A stretch of 46,136 nt of DNA from an uncultured Caryophanales bacterium (GTDB taxonomy: Bacteria > Bacillota_I > Bacilli_A > RF39 > UBA660): NCBI GenBank assembly GCA_947164795.1, contig CAMUXV010000006.1:1-46136 (forward strand). Direction: 5' to 3'. Positions 27,038 to 37,062 of the stretch are shown piece by piece; within the stretch, counting starts at the first letter, position 1; every line of letters begins with the position of its first letter. The position numbers and the translations under genes are program-made. Below the pieces are notes generated by a model, which was not told the DNA's origin, did no database searches, and saw only the letters and a list, made by a program, of their open reading frames with translations.

Positions 27038-28210
27038 CTATATATCAAACTTCTTTTCTTCTTTTTTTATCTTAATTATTTCTCTATTATTTACAGCTTC
27101 TTCGATTAACTTTTCATAATCAAAACTTTGTTCATACTCTATTGCTTTATTTATGTCTGGGTTTATTACTGGATGTTTAGGTAAGAATATTGTACAACAA
27201 TCTTCATATGGAAGAATAGATATTTCATATGTATCTATTTTTCTAGCAATATCTATTATTTCTAATTTATCTAGGCATGCTACTGGTCTTATTACTGGTA
27301 CATTTGTAACAGAATTTATTACTTTCATACTAGTTAGTGTTTGACTTGCTACTTGTCCTACTGATTCTCCATTTATTAAACATAATAGATTATTTTTTTC
27401 CATTATTTTATTTGCTATTCGATACATCATTCTTCGCATTATGGTTATCATATATGTAGGGTCGATATTTTTATAAATCGCCTCTTGAATATCTGTAAAT
27501 CTTACAATATGTAATGTAATATTTGCATCATATTTCGTAAGTTTCTCTACTAATGTTTTTACTTTGTTTTTAGCCATCTCACTAGTATGTGGTGGCGACT
27601 CAAAATAAACACACTCCAGTCTGATTCCCCTTTTCATAGCAAGATAACCTGCTACTGGGGAATCAATTCCTCCTGATAACATTAGAAGTCCATGGCCTGC
27701 TACTCCGACAGGATAACCGCCAGAGGCTTTTATTTCTTTTTCATATATATAAGTATAATCTTCTCTTATTTCAATTTTTAATAAATACTCGGGATTATGA
27801 ACATCTACTTTAATATTATCGATTTTTTTTAAAAGTAGTGCTCCTATTCTTCTACTAAAATCCATACTAGGAATAGCAAATGTTTTATCTGCTCTATCTG
27901 TTTCAACTTTAAATGTTTTAAATTCTATATTTTTAGCAATATCCAATACTTTAGATTCTATTTCTTCAGTATTAGTATTTACTCTATTTGCTATTACTAT
28001 ACTATGAATACCAAAGATATTTTTTAATATAGAAACTATTTCATCAATATTATCATCAGTCTCTATAAACATTCTAACTCTATTTTTTATTATTCTAACA
28101 TTATATCCATCTAATGCTTTTTTTATATTATTATATAGAATATTTATAAAGAGATTTCTATTACCACTTTTAGTAGTTAATTCTCCATATTTTATTAATA
28201 TTATTTTCAT
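27038..28210 (-). CDS. thiI: tRNA 4-thiouridine sulfurtransferase
   Basis: LLMLSGGIDSPVAGYLAMKRG, THUMP domain, MMYRIANKIMEKNNLLCLINGESVGQVASQTL. Confidence 0.96.
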   Translation of the reverse strand: MKIILIKYGELTTKSGNRNLFINILYNNIKKALDGYNVRIIKNRVRMFIETDDNIDEIVSILKNIFGIHSIVIANRVNTNTEEIESKVLDIAKNIEFKTFKVETDRADKTFAIPSMDFSRRIGALLLKKIDNIKVDVHNPEYLLKIEIREDYTYIYEKEIKASGGYPVGVAGHGLLMLSGGIDSPVAGYLAMKRGIRLECVYFESPPHTSEMAKNKVKTLVEKLTKYDANITLHIVRFTDIQEAIYKNIDPTYMITIMRRMMYRIANKIMEKNNLLCLINGESVGQVASQTLTSMKVINSVTNVPVIRPVACLDKLEIIDIARKIDTYEISILPYEDCCTIFLPKHPVINPDINKAIEYEQSFDYEKLIEEAVNNREIIKIKKEEKKFDI

Positions 28211-28226
28211 TTATATCAATCCATTT

Positions 28227-28589
28227 CTATGATGCATTATTGCATTCGGTACTATTATCTTTAAATTCATATTTATTAGATACATATTTTACACAGCATG
28301 TATTATCACATATATCTTCTATTTCTACTCCAGGTATATCTTGATCAGATATTAGTGTTGAAACTAATACGCCATTTGTTTTATCGGCAGTACTATGTCT
28401 ATCGAAGTATAGATCCGCTGCTGATGTAATAAGCTGTATCTTTGACTCTTTTTGTTTATTTTTACTTCTTTCTATTGATGAAGTAATATTAGGAAGAGCT
28501 ATTCCCATTATAATTACTAGTATAGCTATTACTGCCATTAATTCTATTAAAGTAAAACCTTTTCTATTTAATCTTTTCATTCTTCTCAC
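28227..28589 (-). CDS. Type IV pilin / ComGC-like protein
   Basis: LNRKGFTLIELMAVIAILVIIMGIALPNI. Confidence 0.9.
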   Translation of the reverse strand: MRRMKRLNRKGFTLIELMAVIAILVIIMGIALPNITSSIERSKNKQKESKIQLITSAADLYFDRHSTADKTNGVLVSTLISDQDIPGVEIEDICDNTCCVKYVSNKYEFKDNSTECNNAS

Positions 28590-28628
28590 CTACTTTAAGT
28601 ATAAAATATTTTTATTATTAATACAATA

Positions 28629-31160
28629 CTATTTTATTTTTTCTTTTAATTTACTTAGGATATTTATAGCATCAATTGGTGTTATATTTAATATGTCTAT
28701 TTTCTTTAGTTCTTCTTCTACTACACTTTTATGTTCTTCAAAGTTAAGAGGAAGCGTTGTCTGAATATAGACATCTTTTTTCTTTTCTTTTGATTCATAT
28801 GTTTTTAAGATAGAGTCTGCTCTATCTATTACAGAAGAAGGTAGTCCTGCTAGTTTAGCAACATTTATTCCATAACTTTTATCGACACATCCATCTTTAA
28901 CTTTATGAAGAAAAGTAATATTTCCATCTTCTTCCACTGCTGATACATGTTTGTTTTTTAAATTTTTAAGCGTTTTTTCCATATCAGTTAATTCATGATA
29001 ATGGGTTGAAAATAATGTCTTACATTTAATATTATTTGCAATGTATTCTAGAATAGCTTCTGCTAGACTCATACCATCAAACGTAGCAGTACCACGTCCT
29101 AATTCATCAAATAGTATCAAGCTATTTTTAGTGGCAAACTTAATAGCCCGAGATGCTTCTTTCATCTCTACCATAAAAGTAGATTCTCCACTTACTAAAT
29201 CATCCGAAGCTCCGATCCTAGTAAATATTTTATCAAAGATAGGAAGAGTTGCCTCCCCGGCAGGTACAAAGCATCCTATTTGAGCCATAATCGATATGAT
29301 ACCAAGTTGTCTCATATATGTCGACTTACCAGCCATATTAGGCCCAGTTATTAATAATATATCAGTACTTTTATCCATTACGATATCATTTGGTACATAT
29401 TCATCACCTTTTAATACTTTTTCGACGACAGGGTGTCTAGACTCTAGTATATTTATTTCATTGGTGCTAGTAATAATAGGTCTTACATAGTTATATTTTT
29501 CACTAACTAAAGCAAATGATTCTAGTACATCTACTTCGCTTATTACTTTAGCTATCTTTTGCAGATTACTAATATACTCTTTACATTTATCTCTAACAGA
29601 AGTAAATAAATCATACTCTAAATTTATTATTTTATCTTCCGCCGATAGTATTAAATCTTCTTTTTCTTTAAGTAAAGGCGTAATAAATCTTTCACAATTA
29701 GCAAGTGTTTGTTTTCTAATATAACCCATGTCATCTGTTATTAAGTTTAGATTTCCTTTAGACACTTCAATAAAGTAACCAAATACTTTATTAAATCCTA
29801 CTTTTAGATTCTTAATACCAGTTCTTTCTCTTTCTTCTACTTCAAATTTACTAATAAAGTCTTTACCACCTTTACTTAGAGATTTTAGTTCATCTAATTC
29901 ACTAGAATATCCTTCTTTGATTAAATACCCTTCTTTTAAACTATTAGGTGGTTCTTCATATATTGATTTTTCTAGTAGATTATATAAATCATCTAATGTT
30001 TCAATAGTATCATAGTATTTTATCTTCGATAGTTTTTCTTTAATACTAGGAAGTACTTTTAATGATGATTTTAACTGTAGTAAATCTTTCGCAGAAGCAC
30101 TACCAAAGCTAATTCTTCCGCATAATCTTTCTAAATCATATACTTCATATAAATCATTACGAAGTTCTTCAGCAGTTATAAAGTCTTCGAGTAAATTAGT
30201 TACAATATTATATCTTTTATTTATTTCAGTTATATCTAGTAAAGGATTTTCTATAAAAGATTTAAGTCTTCTACTACCCATCGCAGTCTTAGTATTATCA
30301 AGTAGCCAAAGTAGAGAATATGTTCTTTCTTTAGTTCTTAAGTTTTCGGTTAATTCTAAGTTTCTTTTCGTATGAATATCCATTTCCATAAAGTCATTTT
30401 TCTTGATTATTTTTACTTTTTGGAAATGAGATAAATTTCTTTTCTGATCTATATTTAAGTAATACAATAAATACTTAATAGATTTAACTATTCTTTCATC
30501 AGTAATATCTTCATAGATATTAGTATACTCACTTTCTAATAAATTATCATTATATGATATAGGAACTTTGTTATCTTTTAGACTAGATATTAATACTTTA
30601 TCAGTATAAGTATTAGTTACTAATTCCTTTATTTCTAAAGATAATACTTTATATATAATATCAGTATTATTTTTCTCTAGTATTTCCGAATATATTTCCC
30701 CAGTAGTAATATCTGAGTATGTAAGCACTACGCCATATTCAAAATCATATAAAAATCCTATATAATTATTTTCTTTTTCATTTAACGAATTAGCATTAAT
30801 AATTGTTCCAGAAGATATTATCTCCGTAATATCTCTTTTTACTATTCCTTTAGCAAACTTGGGATCTTCCAACTGCTCACAGATAGCTACTTTAAATCCC
30901 TTTTTTATTAATTTATCAATATATACTTCAGCAGCATGATGTGGTATTCCACACATTGGTACTCTTTCTTCTAATCCTGCACTTTTTCCAGTTAGAGTAA
31001 GTTCTAGAGCATGAGATACAACTTCAGCATCTTCAAAAAACATTTCATAGAAGTCTCCTAATCTATATAGTATTATTGTATCTTCATACTTATCCTTAAG
31101 TTCTACATAATGTCTCATCATTGGTGATAATTTATCTCTATTTACATCATTTCTTTTCAT
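28629..31160 (-). CDS. mutS: DNA mismatch repair protein MutS
   Basis: LSPMMRHYVELKDKYEDTIILYRLGDFYEMFFEDA; LLITGPNMAGKSTYMRQ; LFDELGRGTATFDGMSLAEAI. Confidence 0.99.
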   Translation of the reverse strand: MKRNDVNRDKLSPMMRHYVELKDKYEDTIILYRLGDFYEMFFEDAEVVSHALELTLTGKSAGLEERVPMCGIPHHAAEVYIDKLIKKGFKVAICEQLEDPKFAKGIVKRDITEIISSGTIINANSLNEKENNYIGFLYDFEYGVVLTYSDITTGEIYSEILEKNNTDIIYKVLSLEIKELVTNTYTDKVLISSLKDNKVPISYNDNLLESEYTNIYEDITDERIVKSIKYLLYYLNIDQKRNLSHFQKVKIIKKNDFMEMDIHTKRNLELTENLRTKERTYSLLWLLDNTKTAMGSRRLKSFIENPLLDITEINKRYNIVTNLLEDFITAEELRNDLYEVYDLERLCGRISFGSASAKDLLQLKSSLKVLPSIKEKLSKIKYYDTIETLDDLYNLLEKSIYEEPPNSLKEGYLIKEGYSSELDELKSLSKGGKDFISKFEVEERERTGIKNLKVGFNKVFGYFIEVSKGNLNLITDDMGYIRKQTLANCERFITPLLKEKEDLILSAEDKIINLEYDLFTSVRDKCKEYISNLQKIAKVISEVDVLESFALVSEKYNYVRPIITSTNEINILESRHPVVEKVLKGDEYVPNDIVMDKSTDILLITGPNMAGKSTYMRQLGIISIMAQIGCFVPAGEATLPIFDKIFTRIGASDDLVSGESTFMVEMKEASRAIKFATKNSLILFDELGRGTATFDGMSLAEAILEYIANNIKCKTLFSTHYHELTDMEKTLKNLKNKHVSAVEEDGNITFLHKVKDGCVDKSYGINVAKLAGLPSSVIDRADSILKTYESKEKKKDVYIQTTLPLNFEEHKSVVEEELKKIDILNITPIDAINILSKLKEKIK

Positions 31161-31290
31161 ACTACTAACCTTCTTTTTTCTTTTATATTATAACATTTTA
31201 GGTAATTATTGTAAATTATTATTTTTGTAAAATTATCTATTAAAAAAATTAAAGAATTGATATGAACTACTCAAGTTTTATTCAACAACA

Positions 31291-32298
31291 TTAAACATTG
31301 ATATGCAGATTTAAATCCTCTTCTGTTGGTAATTTTTGTAATATATCTTTAGGGATATATTTATTAAGTTCATATGAAGATATTCCAATGGGTACATTTG
31401 TGCTTTTTAATGACCATTTTGCAGTTAATCTATCTTTACTTTTACATAGCAAAAGTCCTATTGTTTGATTATCAGTTTCTTTTTTTAAAGTTTCATTTAC
31501 CGCGGTTACATAGAATCCTAGTTGACCAATGTATTCTGGCTTAAATTCAGTTGTTTTGAGTTCTATAACAATATAACATCTTAAATCTAAATGATAAAAT
31601 AATAAATCTATATAATAATCATTATTTTCAGTGCTAATTTTATACTGATTACCTACAAATGAGAATCCTTTTCCTAATTCAATTAATACATCTTTAATTT
31701 TATTTATCATAGCTACTTCTAATTCCTTTTCCTTGTAATTTTCTTTTAATGTTAAAAAATCAAATATGTATGGATCTTTTATAGTATTATTTGCCAAATC
31801 GCTATTAATATCTGGTAAAGACATTTTAAAATTGTTTGAACTATTTCCTATTCTCAAATGAAAATTAGATTCTATTTGCATAACTAACATATCCCTACTC
31901 CAGCCATTCTTAATAGTAGCTTCTGCGTATATTTTTCTTATTTTATTATCTTTTATTTTACTCATTAATACAATATTATGTCTCCATGGAAGTTGTGCAA
32001 CGATGCGTTGCACAAGTTCATCATCTTTATATTCAAGATAAAACTTCTTCATATATTTTAGATTTCTAACAGAAAATCCTTCAGTATTTGGAAATTCAAG
32101 TCTTAATTCGCGAGATATATCATCAATAAATTTATTACCATATTTATAGTTATCATTTAATATTTTACCCAACTTAAAATAAAGATTAATTAAACTTTTA
32201 TTTGTTTCTATTGCAACTTTAATTTGAGTAGTTCTAATTTCATTTTTAATACTATTAATTATACTTCTAAAATCTTCTTTTGCTTTTTCTTCTAACAT
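31291..32298 (-). CDS. DUF1016/YhcG-type PDDEXK nuclease domain protein (start revised from 32334)
   Basis: VAQLPWRHNIVLMSKIKD; FVGNQYKISTENNDYYIDLLFYHLDLRCYIVIELKTTEFKPEYIGQLGFYV. Confidence 0.93.
   Translation of the reverse strand: MLEEKAKEDFRSIINSIKNEIRTTQIKVAIETNKSLINLYFKLGKILNDNYKYGNKFIDDISRELRLEFPNTEGFSVRNLKYMKKFYLEYKDDELVQRIVAQLPWRHNIVLMSKIKDNKIRKIYAEATIKNGWSRDMLVMQIESNFHLRIGNSSNNFKMSLPDINSDLANNTIKDPYIFDFLTLKENYKEKELEVAMINKIKDVLIELGKGFSFVGNQYKISTENNDYYIDLLFYHLDLRCYIVIELKTTEFKPEYIGQLGFYVTAVNETLKKETDNQTIGLLLCKSKDRLTAKWSLKSTNVPIGISSYELNKYIPKDILQKLPTEEDLNLHINV
31993..32015. repeat. 10-bp perfect inverted repeat, 3-nt spacer, inside the DUF1016 gene
   Basis: TTGTGCAACG-ATG-CGTTGCACAA. 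Confidence 0.9.
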
Positions 32299-32322
32299 AT
32301 TATTTTTCCTCCTTCTATAATC

Positions 32323-32428
32323 AAAAAGAGACACTTATCTTAAATAAGCATCTCCGCATCATGCATATTTCTATTTTGCCTCTAGAAATATACCTTATCG
32401 ATCTGATTGTTATATAAATATCAGGCAA
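32323..32428 (-). promoter_or_regulatory. Candidate structured leader: possible pseudoknot followed by intrinsic terminator, upstream of the DUF1016 gene
   Basis: Minus strand: stem AUAUUUCUA/UAGAAAUAU with loop GAGGCAAAA; loop AGGCAA complementary to upstream UUGCCU; then GAGAUGCUUAU-UUAAG-AUAAGUGUCUC-UUUUU before the RBS. Confidence 0.5.
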
Positions 32429-32513
32429 CCTTTTTTATACAATTTAATTATACTAAAAAGATATTTGAATTTCAATATAAATATAGAAAAAATGGAGATT
32501 ATCTTGATAGTAT

Positions 32514-33095
32514 TTATTCTAATATTTCTTTAATTATAGTTCTCACTTCGTATATTCTTTTATTTAAAAAATCAGGATGATCTTTAAACCATTTAATGTT
32601 AAGTGGTGATGGATGAGGAAGTACTAATGTTAATTTACTATTTAAACAATTATCTTTAAATACTAAATCATTAAAATTATCATTAGGAAAGAATACTTTG
32701 GCTGATTTAGCTCCTATTAAAATATATATTCTATTATTAATATATTCTAATTCTTTCTTTATCCATTTTTCATAACATATTCTAGGAGGCATTCTATCAT
32801 TACCATTTTTATCTTTACCTGGATAACAATGAGATAATGCTGCAATATAGAAGTTATCTGGATTATAAAATTCTTCATCTGTTATTTGATACCAGTCATA
32901 TTTTAATTTTTTACCGCTTTGATCAGTAAATGGTTTTAATGATTCATGGACTGTCCTTGATGGTGCCTGACTAATTTGTACTATTTTAGAATTTGTATTT
33001 CCTATTACAACGGGATGAGGAGTAAAACCAAATTTGTTTTTACATATATCGCATTTTTTTAATTCTTTTATTAATTTATTAAATTCTTCTTCCAT
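32514..33095 (-). CDS. Uracil-DNA glycosylase superfamily protein
   Basis: CDICKNKFGFTPHPVV...IVQISQAPSRTVHESLKPFTDQSGKKL; LVLPHPSPLNIKWF. Confidence 0.8.
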   Translation of the reverse strand: MEEEFNKLIKELKKCDICKNKFGFTPHPVVIGNTNSKIVQISQAPSRTVHESLKPFTDQSGKKLKYDWYQITDEEFYNPDNFYIAALSHCYPGKDKNGNDRMPPRICYEKWIKKELEYINNRIYILIGAKSAKVFFPNDNFNDLVFKDNCLNSKLTLVLPHPSPLNIKWFKDHPDFLNKRIYEVRTIIKEILE

Positions 33096-33096
33096 A

Positions 33097-33612
33097 TTAT
33101 TCTATTTCACTTTTATATATTTTAAATATCTCTAGCATTTCTTTTGCTATTCCTTTTTTATCTCCATATTCATTAACATTTTTAGTAAGTTCTTCTTCTA
33201 CTTTATTTAAAGGAATATATGTTAATTTAAAATTGCCTTCTTTTTCTTCTTCTGTATAATTAGTATTATTTAAATTTGGTTTTTCATCAGTTTTAATTTC
33301 ATAATAGTATATTTCTATTTTTCTGTTTTTACCTACTTCTGGCCAATCCTTATAATATCCAGACATTTTAATAAATGGTTCTATATTATTTACATTTAAA
33401 TTAATACCGGTTTCCTCAAGTAATTCTCTGTTTACAGCAGTAATTAATTCTTCATTATCTTCGACATGACCTCCAGGAAATTGATATTCATTATGAGAAT
33501 ATCCTAGTAATATTTCACTATTCGAATTAATTAGTAATACTTTTACTCTTTTTACTATTTCAGTCATCTCTTCTTCTTTTAAATTATATTTATTTGTAAT
33601 AATTTCTTTCAT
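33097..33612 (-). CDS. NUDIX hydrolase
   Basis: FPGGHVEDNEELITAVNRELLEETGINL Nudix box. Confidence 0.93.
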   Translation of the reverse strand: MKEIITNKYNLKEEEMTEIVKRVKVLLINSNSEILLGYSHNEYQFPGGHVEDNEELITAVNRELLEETGINLNVNNIEPFIKMSGYYKDWPEVGKNRKIEIYYYEIKTDEKPNLNNTNYTEEEKEGNFKLTYIPLNKVEEELTKNVNEYGDKKGIAKEMLEIFKIYKSEIE

Positions 33613-33633
33613 AATTCATCTTCTTTCTTATTA

Positions 33634-34401
33634 TTATAAAAATAACTCTGTTAATAATATGTAATAATTAATAGTTTTATAATTAGGTTTAATATCTAGT
33701 TTTTTAAATAAATATTCTTCTGCCTCTTTAGACTCATAATTTCTTCTTAGTGATTTAACTAATATTGCTATATCATACCAATAATCAGCAATTCCTGAGT
33801 CTCCTAAATCAATAAATCCTGTTACTTTATCATTTTTAAAGAATATATTTGGCAAACTTAAATCACCATGCGATAAGCATAATTTTTCTTCATTTATTTT
33901 ATTATCTACTAAATATTTATATAGGTTTTCTGTACTACCAAATCTTTTTTGATTTTCTTCATTCATATCTTCTTTAGTAACTAATTTATTATCAATATTA
34001 TATTTAGCTACTGATAATTTTATATCTAAATTATTATATATTGGGCAGTTATTTATATCGTATTCTTGTAACATTTTTAAAGCATCTGCTGCTAAATCAA
34101 TTACACGATGCATATCATCAAATATTTCATCGCAGCAGATCATATCTCCATCTAATTTTCTTGTTATTAATGTACTATATGCTCCATCGTAATTAAAATA
34201 TATAACTTCTGGTACTGGTATTTTATTTTTTAAATAATTAAACATAAAATACTCTCTATCTAGTTTATTTCCTTTAGCTTGTTTTATATAGTAAATATCA
34301 TTATCTTTAACTATTTCTCTAACACTATCTCCAGAACAACCAATATTAATATCGTTTACTGTAGCATTTTTTATAAATTCTTTTATATAAGTATTATCCA
34401 T
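33634..34401 (-). CDS. Aminoglycoside phosphotransferase-family (APH(3')-like) kinase
   Basis: LCLSHGDLSLPNIFFKNDKVTGFIDLGDSGIADYWYDIAI. Confidence 0.88.
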   Translation of the reverse strand: MDNTYIKEFIKNATVNDINIGCSGDSVREIVKDNDIYYIKQAKGNKLDREYFMFNYLKNKIPVPEVIYFNYDGAYSTLITRKLDGDMICCDEIFDDMHRVIDLAADALKMLQEYDINNCPIYNNLDIKLSVAKYNIDNKLVTKEDMNEENQKRFGSTENLYKYLVDNKINEEKLCLSHGDLSLPNIFFKNDKVTGFIDLGDSGIADYWYDIAILVKSLRRNYESKEAEEYLFKKLDIKPNYKTINYYILLTELFL

Positions 34402-34494
34402 AGTTTCACCTTCTTCGTATTTATATTATCATAAGTGTGTAAGCTTATCAACCAATTATGAAAAAGAAGATAATTTTTAAGTTATCTCCTAACA

Positions 34495-35124
34495 TTATTT
34501 TATTATAGGCATCTTTTTATCAAAAGTAACTTCATTATATCTTTCAATGCCTTGTTCATTACATAATTCTAAATATTTGTCATCCCAAGATAATCTATAT
34601 GCATTATTAATATTTAGTCCAAGTTTATCTACCCATGTTTTTACTACTTCTTCTGGATTCTTAGTTAAACTTTTATTTTCTATTTCGACACATACTCCAA
34701 AAGGATATTCATCTAATGATACCTCAATATCTTCATTCTCATAAACAGTTCTATATCTTTCATAACTCTCTACTACTTCAAAGTGCATAACATTATTTAT
34801 TATAAAGATAAAGTTATCTATATCTTCTGGATTAATTCTAACTTCTTTTTCTTCTTCTTTATTTACTTCAGTTTCAGTCGTACTTTTTAATCTTCTTTTC
34901 CAACTTAATTTACATTTTGTTTCCTTTTCATTTGAAGATATTCTAAGTCTAAATCTTCCATCTATTTCTTTATCATAAAAATCAAATCTCTTATCCGAAT
35001 GGTTATACTGAATAGTCTTTTCGTATGTTCTTAGTTTTTTTGTTAGTTCAGTCATTCCATCTAAATTTTGAATAATTTTCTCTATCTCTTCCATCCCATA
35101 ATAAAATCTTACCTCGTACTCCAT
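34495..35124 (-). CDS. CYTH-like domain protein
   Basis: MEYEVRFYYG...GRFRLRISSNEKETKCKLSWKRRL...YERYRTVYENEDIEVSLDEYPFGVCVEIE. Confidence 0.65.
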   Translation of the reverse strand: MEYEVRFYYGMEEIEKIIQNLDGMTELTKKLRTYEKTIQYNHSDKRFDFYDKEIDGRFRLRISSNEKETKCKLSWKRRLKSTTETEVNKEEEKEVRINPEDIDNFIFIINNVMHFEVVESYERYRTVYENEDIEVSLDEYPFGVCVEIENKSLTKNPEEVVKTWVDKLGLNINNAYRLSWDDKYLELCNEQGIERYNEVTFDKKMPIIK

Positions 35125-35202
35125 TTAATTCACTCTCCCATACTTTTTTCAATAAAATTCCTCTAAAATTATTATACCAATTTACATGCAATAAGCAAGT
35201 AC

Positions 35203-37005
35203 TTATTTTAAATACTTGCTTATTTTTTCTAATACTTTATTTTTATCTAATGGTTTTAGAATATAATCAATAAAACCATATTTTAAATATTCTTCATTAT
35301 ATTCATAATCATTATTCTTAGTAAGTAATACTACTTTAGTATTAAAGTTTTTAATATTCTTTAATTTAGTAATTACTTCTATACCACTAAGTGGTTTCAT
35401 TTCTTCATCTAATAATATTAAATCATACTTTTCTTTATTTCTTATTTTATCTAGACATTCTTTACCTAGACTTACTATATCTAATTCAATATTAGTATTA
35501 GATAATATCTTAGTAAATAATTTCTGACTAGATATGTTATCATCTACGAGTAATATTCTTTTCTTATCTAATTCTTTATTATATTTAGATGATTTACTTT
35601 TTTCTTCATATACTTTTTGATCTAATATTATTTTAATAGAAGTACCACTACCATAAGTACTAGATGGTACTATAGTCCCATTCATTAAAGTAATTAATTT
35701 TTTAGCATTATATAGACTATTATTTAAATTAGTACTATCTTCTTCTTTTTTAGTGTTTAAAGCTCTATTTAATTCTTCTATCTTCATACCAGTACCAGAG
35801 TCTTCTACTGTAATAATTAATCTTGCTATATCATTTTTAATAATAGTATTTACATTTAATTCAATATAACCTTTTTCTGTATACTTATAACTATTTTCTA
35901 ATAATATATCGATTACTTTCTTTAAACTAACACTATCTCCATATAAATACTGTGGAAGTGTTGTATCAATATTACTTCTAAAAGATAATCCTTTGTCTTT
36001 ACACTTTTCTTTATAATTAGTTATTAACTGTTTCAATAATAATTTAATATTATATTTATTATTATATATTTTAATACTAGAAGTATCGATACTAGATATA
36101 TCTAATATTTCATTAGTCATAGTAGTAAATTTAGCAGTACTTCCCTTAATATCTCTAGTGGTTTCTTTTATTAATTCTTTATCTACTTTCTTATTATCTA
36201 TTTCATCTAATATATAATCAGCACTATCATCAATATCTTTAGTAATACTTCTTATATCATTAGTCATATTATATAAGAACAATGTTTTTTCTTCATTAGC
36301 ATTATCTGATATTTCTTTAGCTCTATGAACCTCTTCGAGCATTTTCATATCTGGGTTCTCAATTGTGAAATACATTAAATATCCAATAATCATTCCTAAT
36401 AAAGAGTTTAAATAATTAAAATCAGGGTTTATTGTTTGCACAAAAATAAAAATTGTGGTTAATATTATTGTTGAGTATATTGGAATATATTTCTTTTCTT
36501 TTATATTCTTATAATTCTTTAATACTAATACTATGTTAAATATGGTAAAAATTGCTCCTACTACATATGTCAAATATATAAGAGGGCCATCAACCATTAT
36601 TTTCTTGTCAATAACTTCTAAATTAATTGGAATAAAATATAATAAAATACTTAAATACAATAACAAGTCGATGTTATTAGTTTTCTTTATAACACTATTT
36701 TCTTTTTTTTCAGAAATTGCATATGTGTAAAAACTCAAAAGCAACAGCCAATCTAAAATAATGATAGTATAAGTTTTTTCCAAAAGATTTGCAAAAACAT
36801 TAACTGAATTACTCAAAGTAGTAACAATACCAAAGGAAAGACCAAATATACTTCCAAATAGAGAAAAAACAATTAATCTAGCAAATATACTATGTTCAAT
36901 TCTTTTTATCCTTGGTTTAGAAAAATAAAATATATTTAACATTATTATCATAAATAAGTTTAATATATTTATTGATATTATTTGAATAGTTACATTATCT
37001 ATCAC
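35203..37005 (-). CDS. Membrane hybrid sensor kinase-like protein with receiver domain and degenerate H-box
   Basis: FLYNMTNDIRSITKDI at the H-box, LLENSYKYTEKGYIELNV N-box, VEDSGTGM G-box, receiver ILLVDDN...LILLDEEM...VVLLTKN...ILKPLD. Confidence 0.85.
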   Translation of the reverse strand: MIDNVTIQIISINILNLFMIIMLNIFYFSKPRIKRIEHSIFARLIVFSLFGSIFGLSFGIVTTLSNSVNVFANLLEKTYTIIILDWLLLLSFYTYAISEKKENSVIKKTNNIDLLLYLSILLYFIPINLEVIDKKIMVDGPLIYLTYVVGAIFTIFNIVLVLKNYKNIKEKKYIPIYSTIILTTIFIFVQTINPDFNYLNSLLGMIIGYLMYFTIENPDMKMLEEVHRAKEISDNANEEKTLFLYNMTNDIRSITKDIDDSADYILDEIDNKKVDKELIKETTRDIKGSTAKFTTMTNEILDISSIDTSSIKIYNNKYNIKLLLKQLITNYKEKCKDKGLSFRSNIDTTLPQYLYGDSVSLKKVIDILLENSYKYTEKGYIELNVNTIIKNDIARLIITVEDSGTGMKIEELNRALNTKKEEDSTNLNNSLYNAKKLITLMNGTIVPSSTYGSGTSIKIILDQKVYEEKSKSSKYNKELDKKRILLVDDNISSQKLFTKILSNTNIELDIVSLGKECLDKIRNKEKYDLILLDEEMKPLSGIEVITKLKNIKNFNTKVVLLTKNNDYEYNEEYLKYGFIDYILKPLDKNKVLEKISKYLK

Positions 37006-37062
37006 ACTAACCTCCTACTCTTTATATAAAATATATCATACTTTTCTTACAAAATATACATA

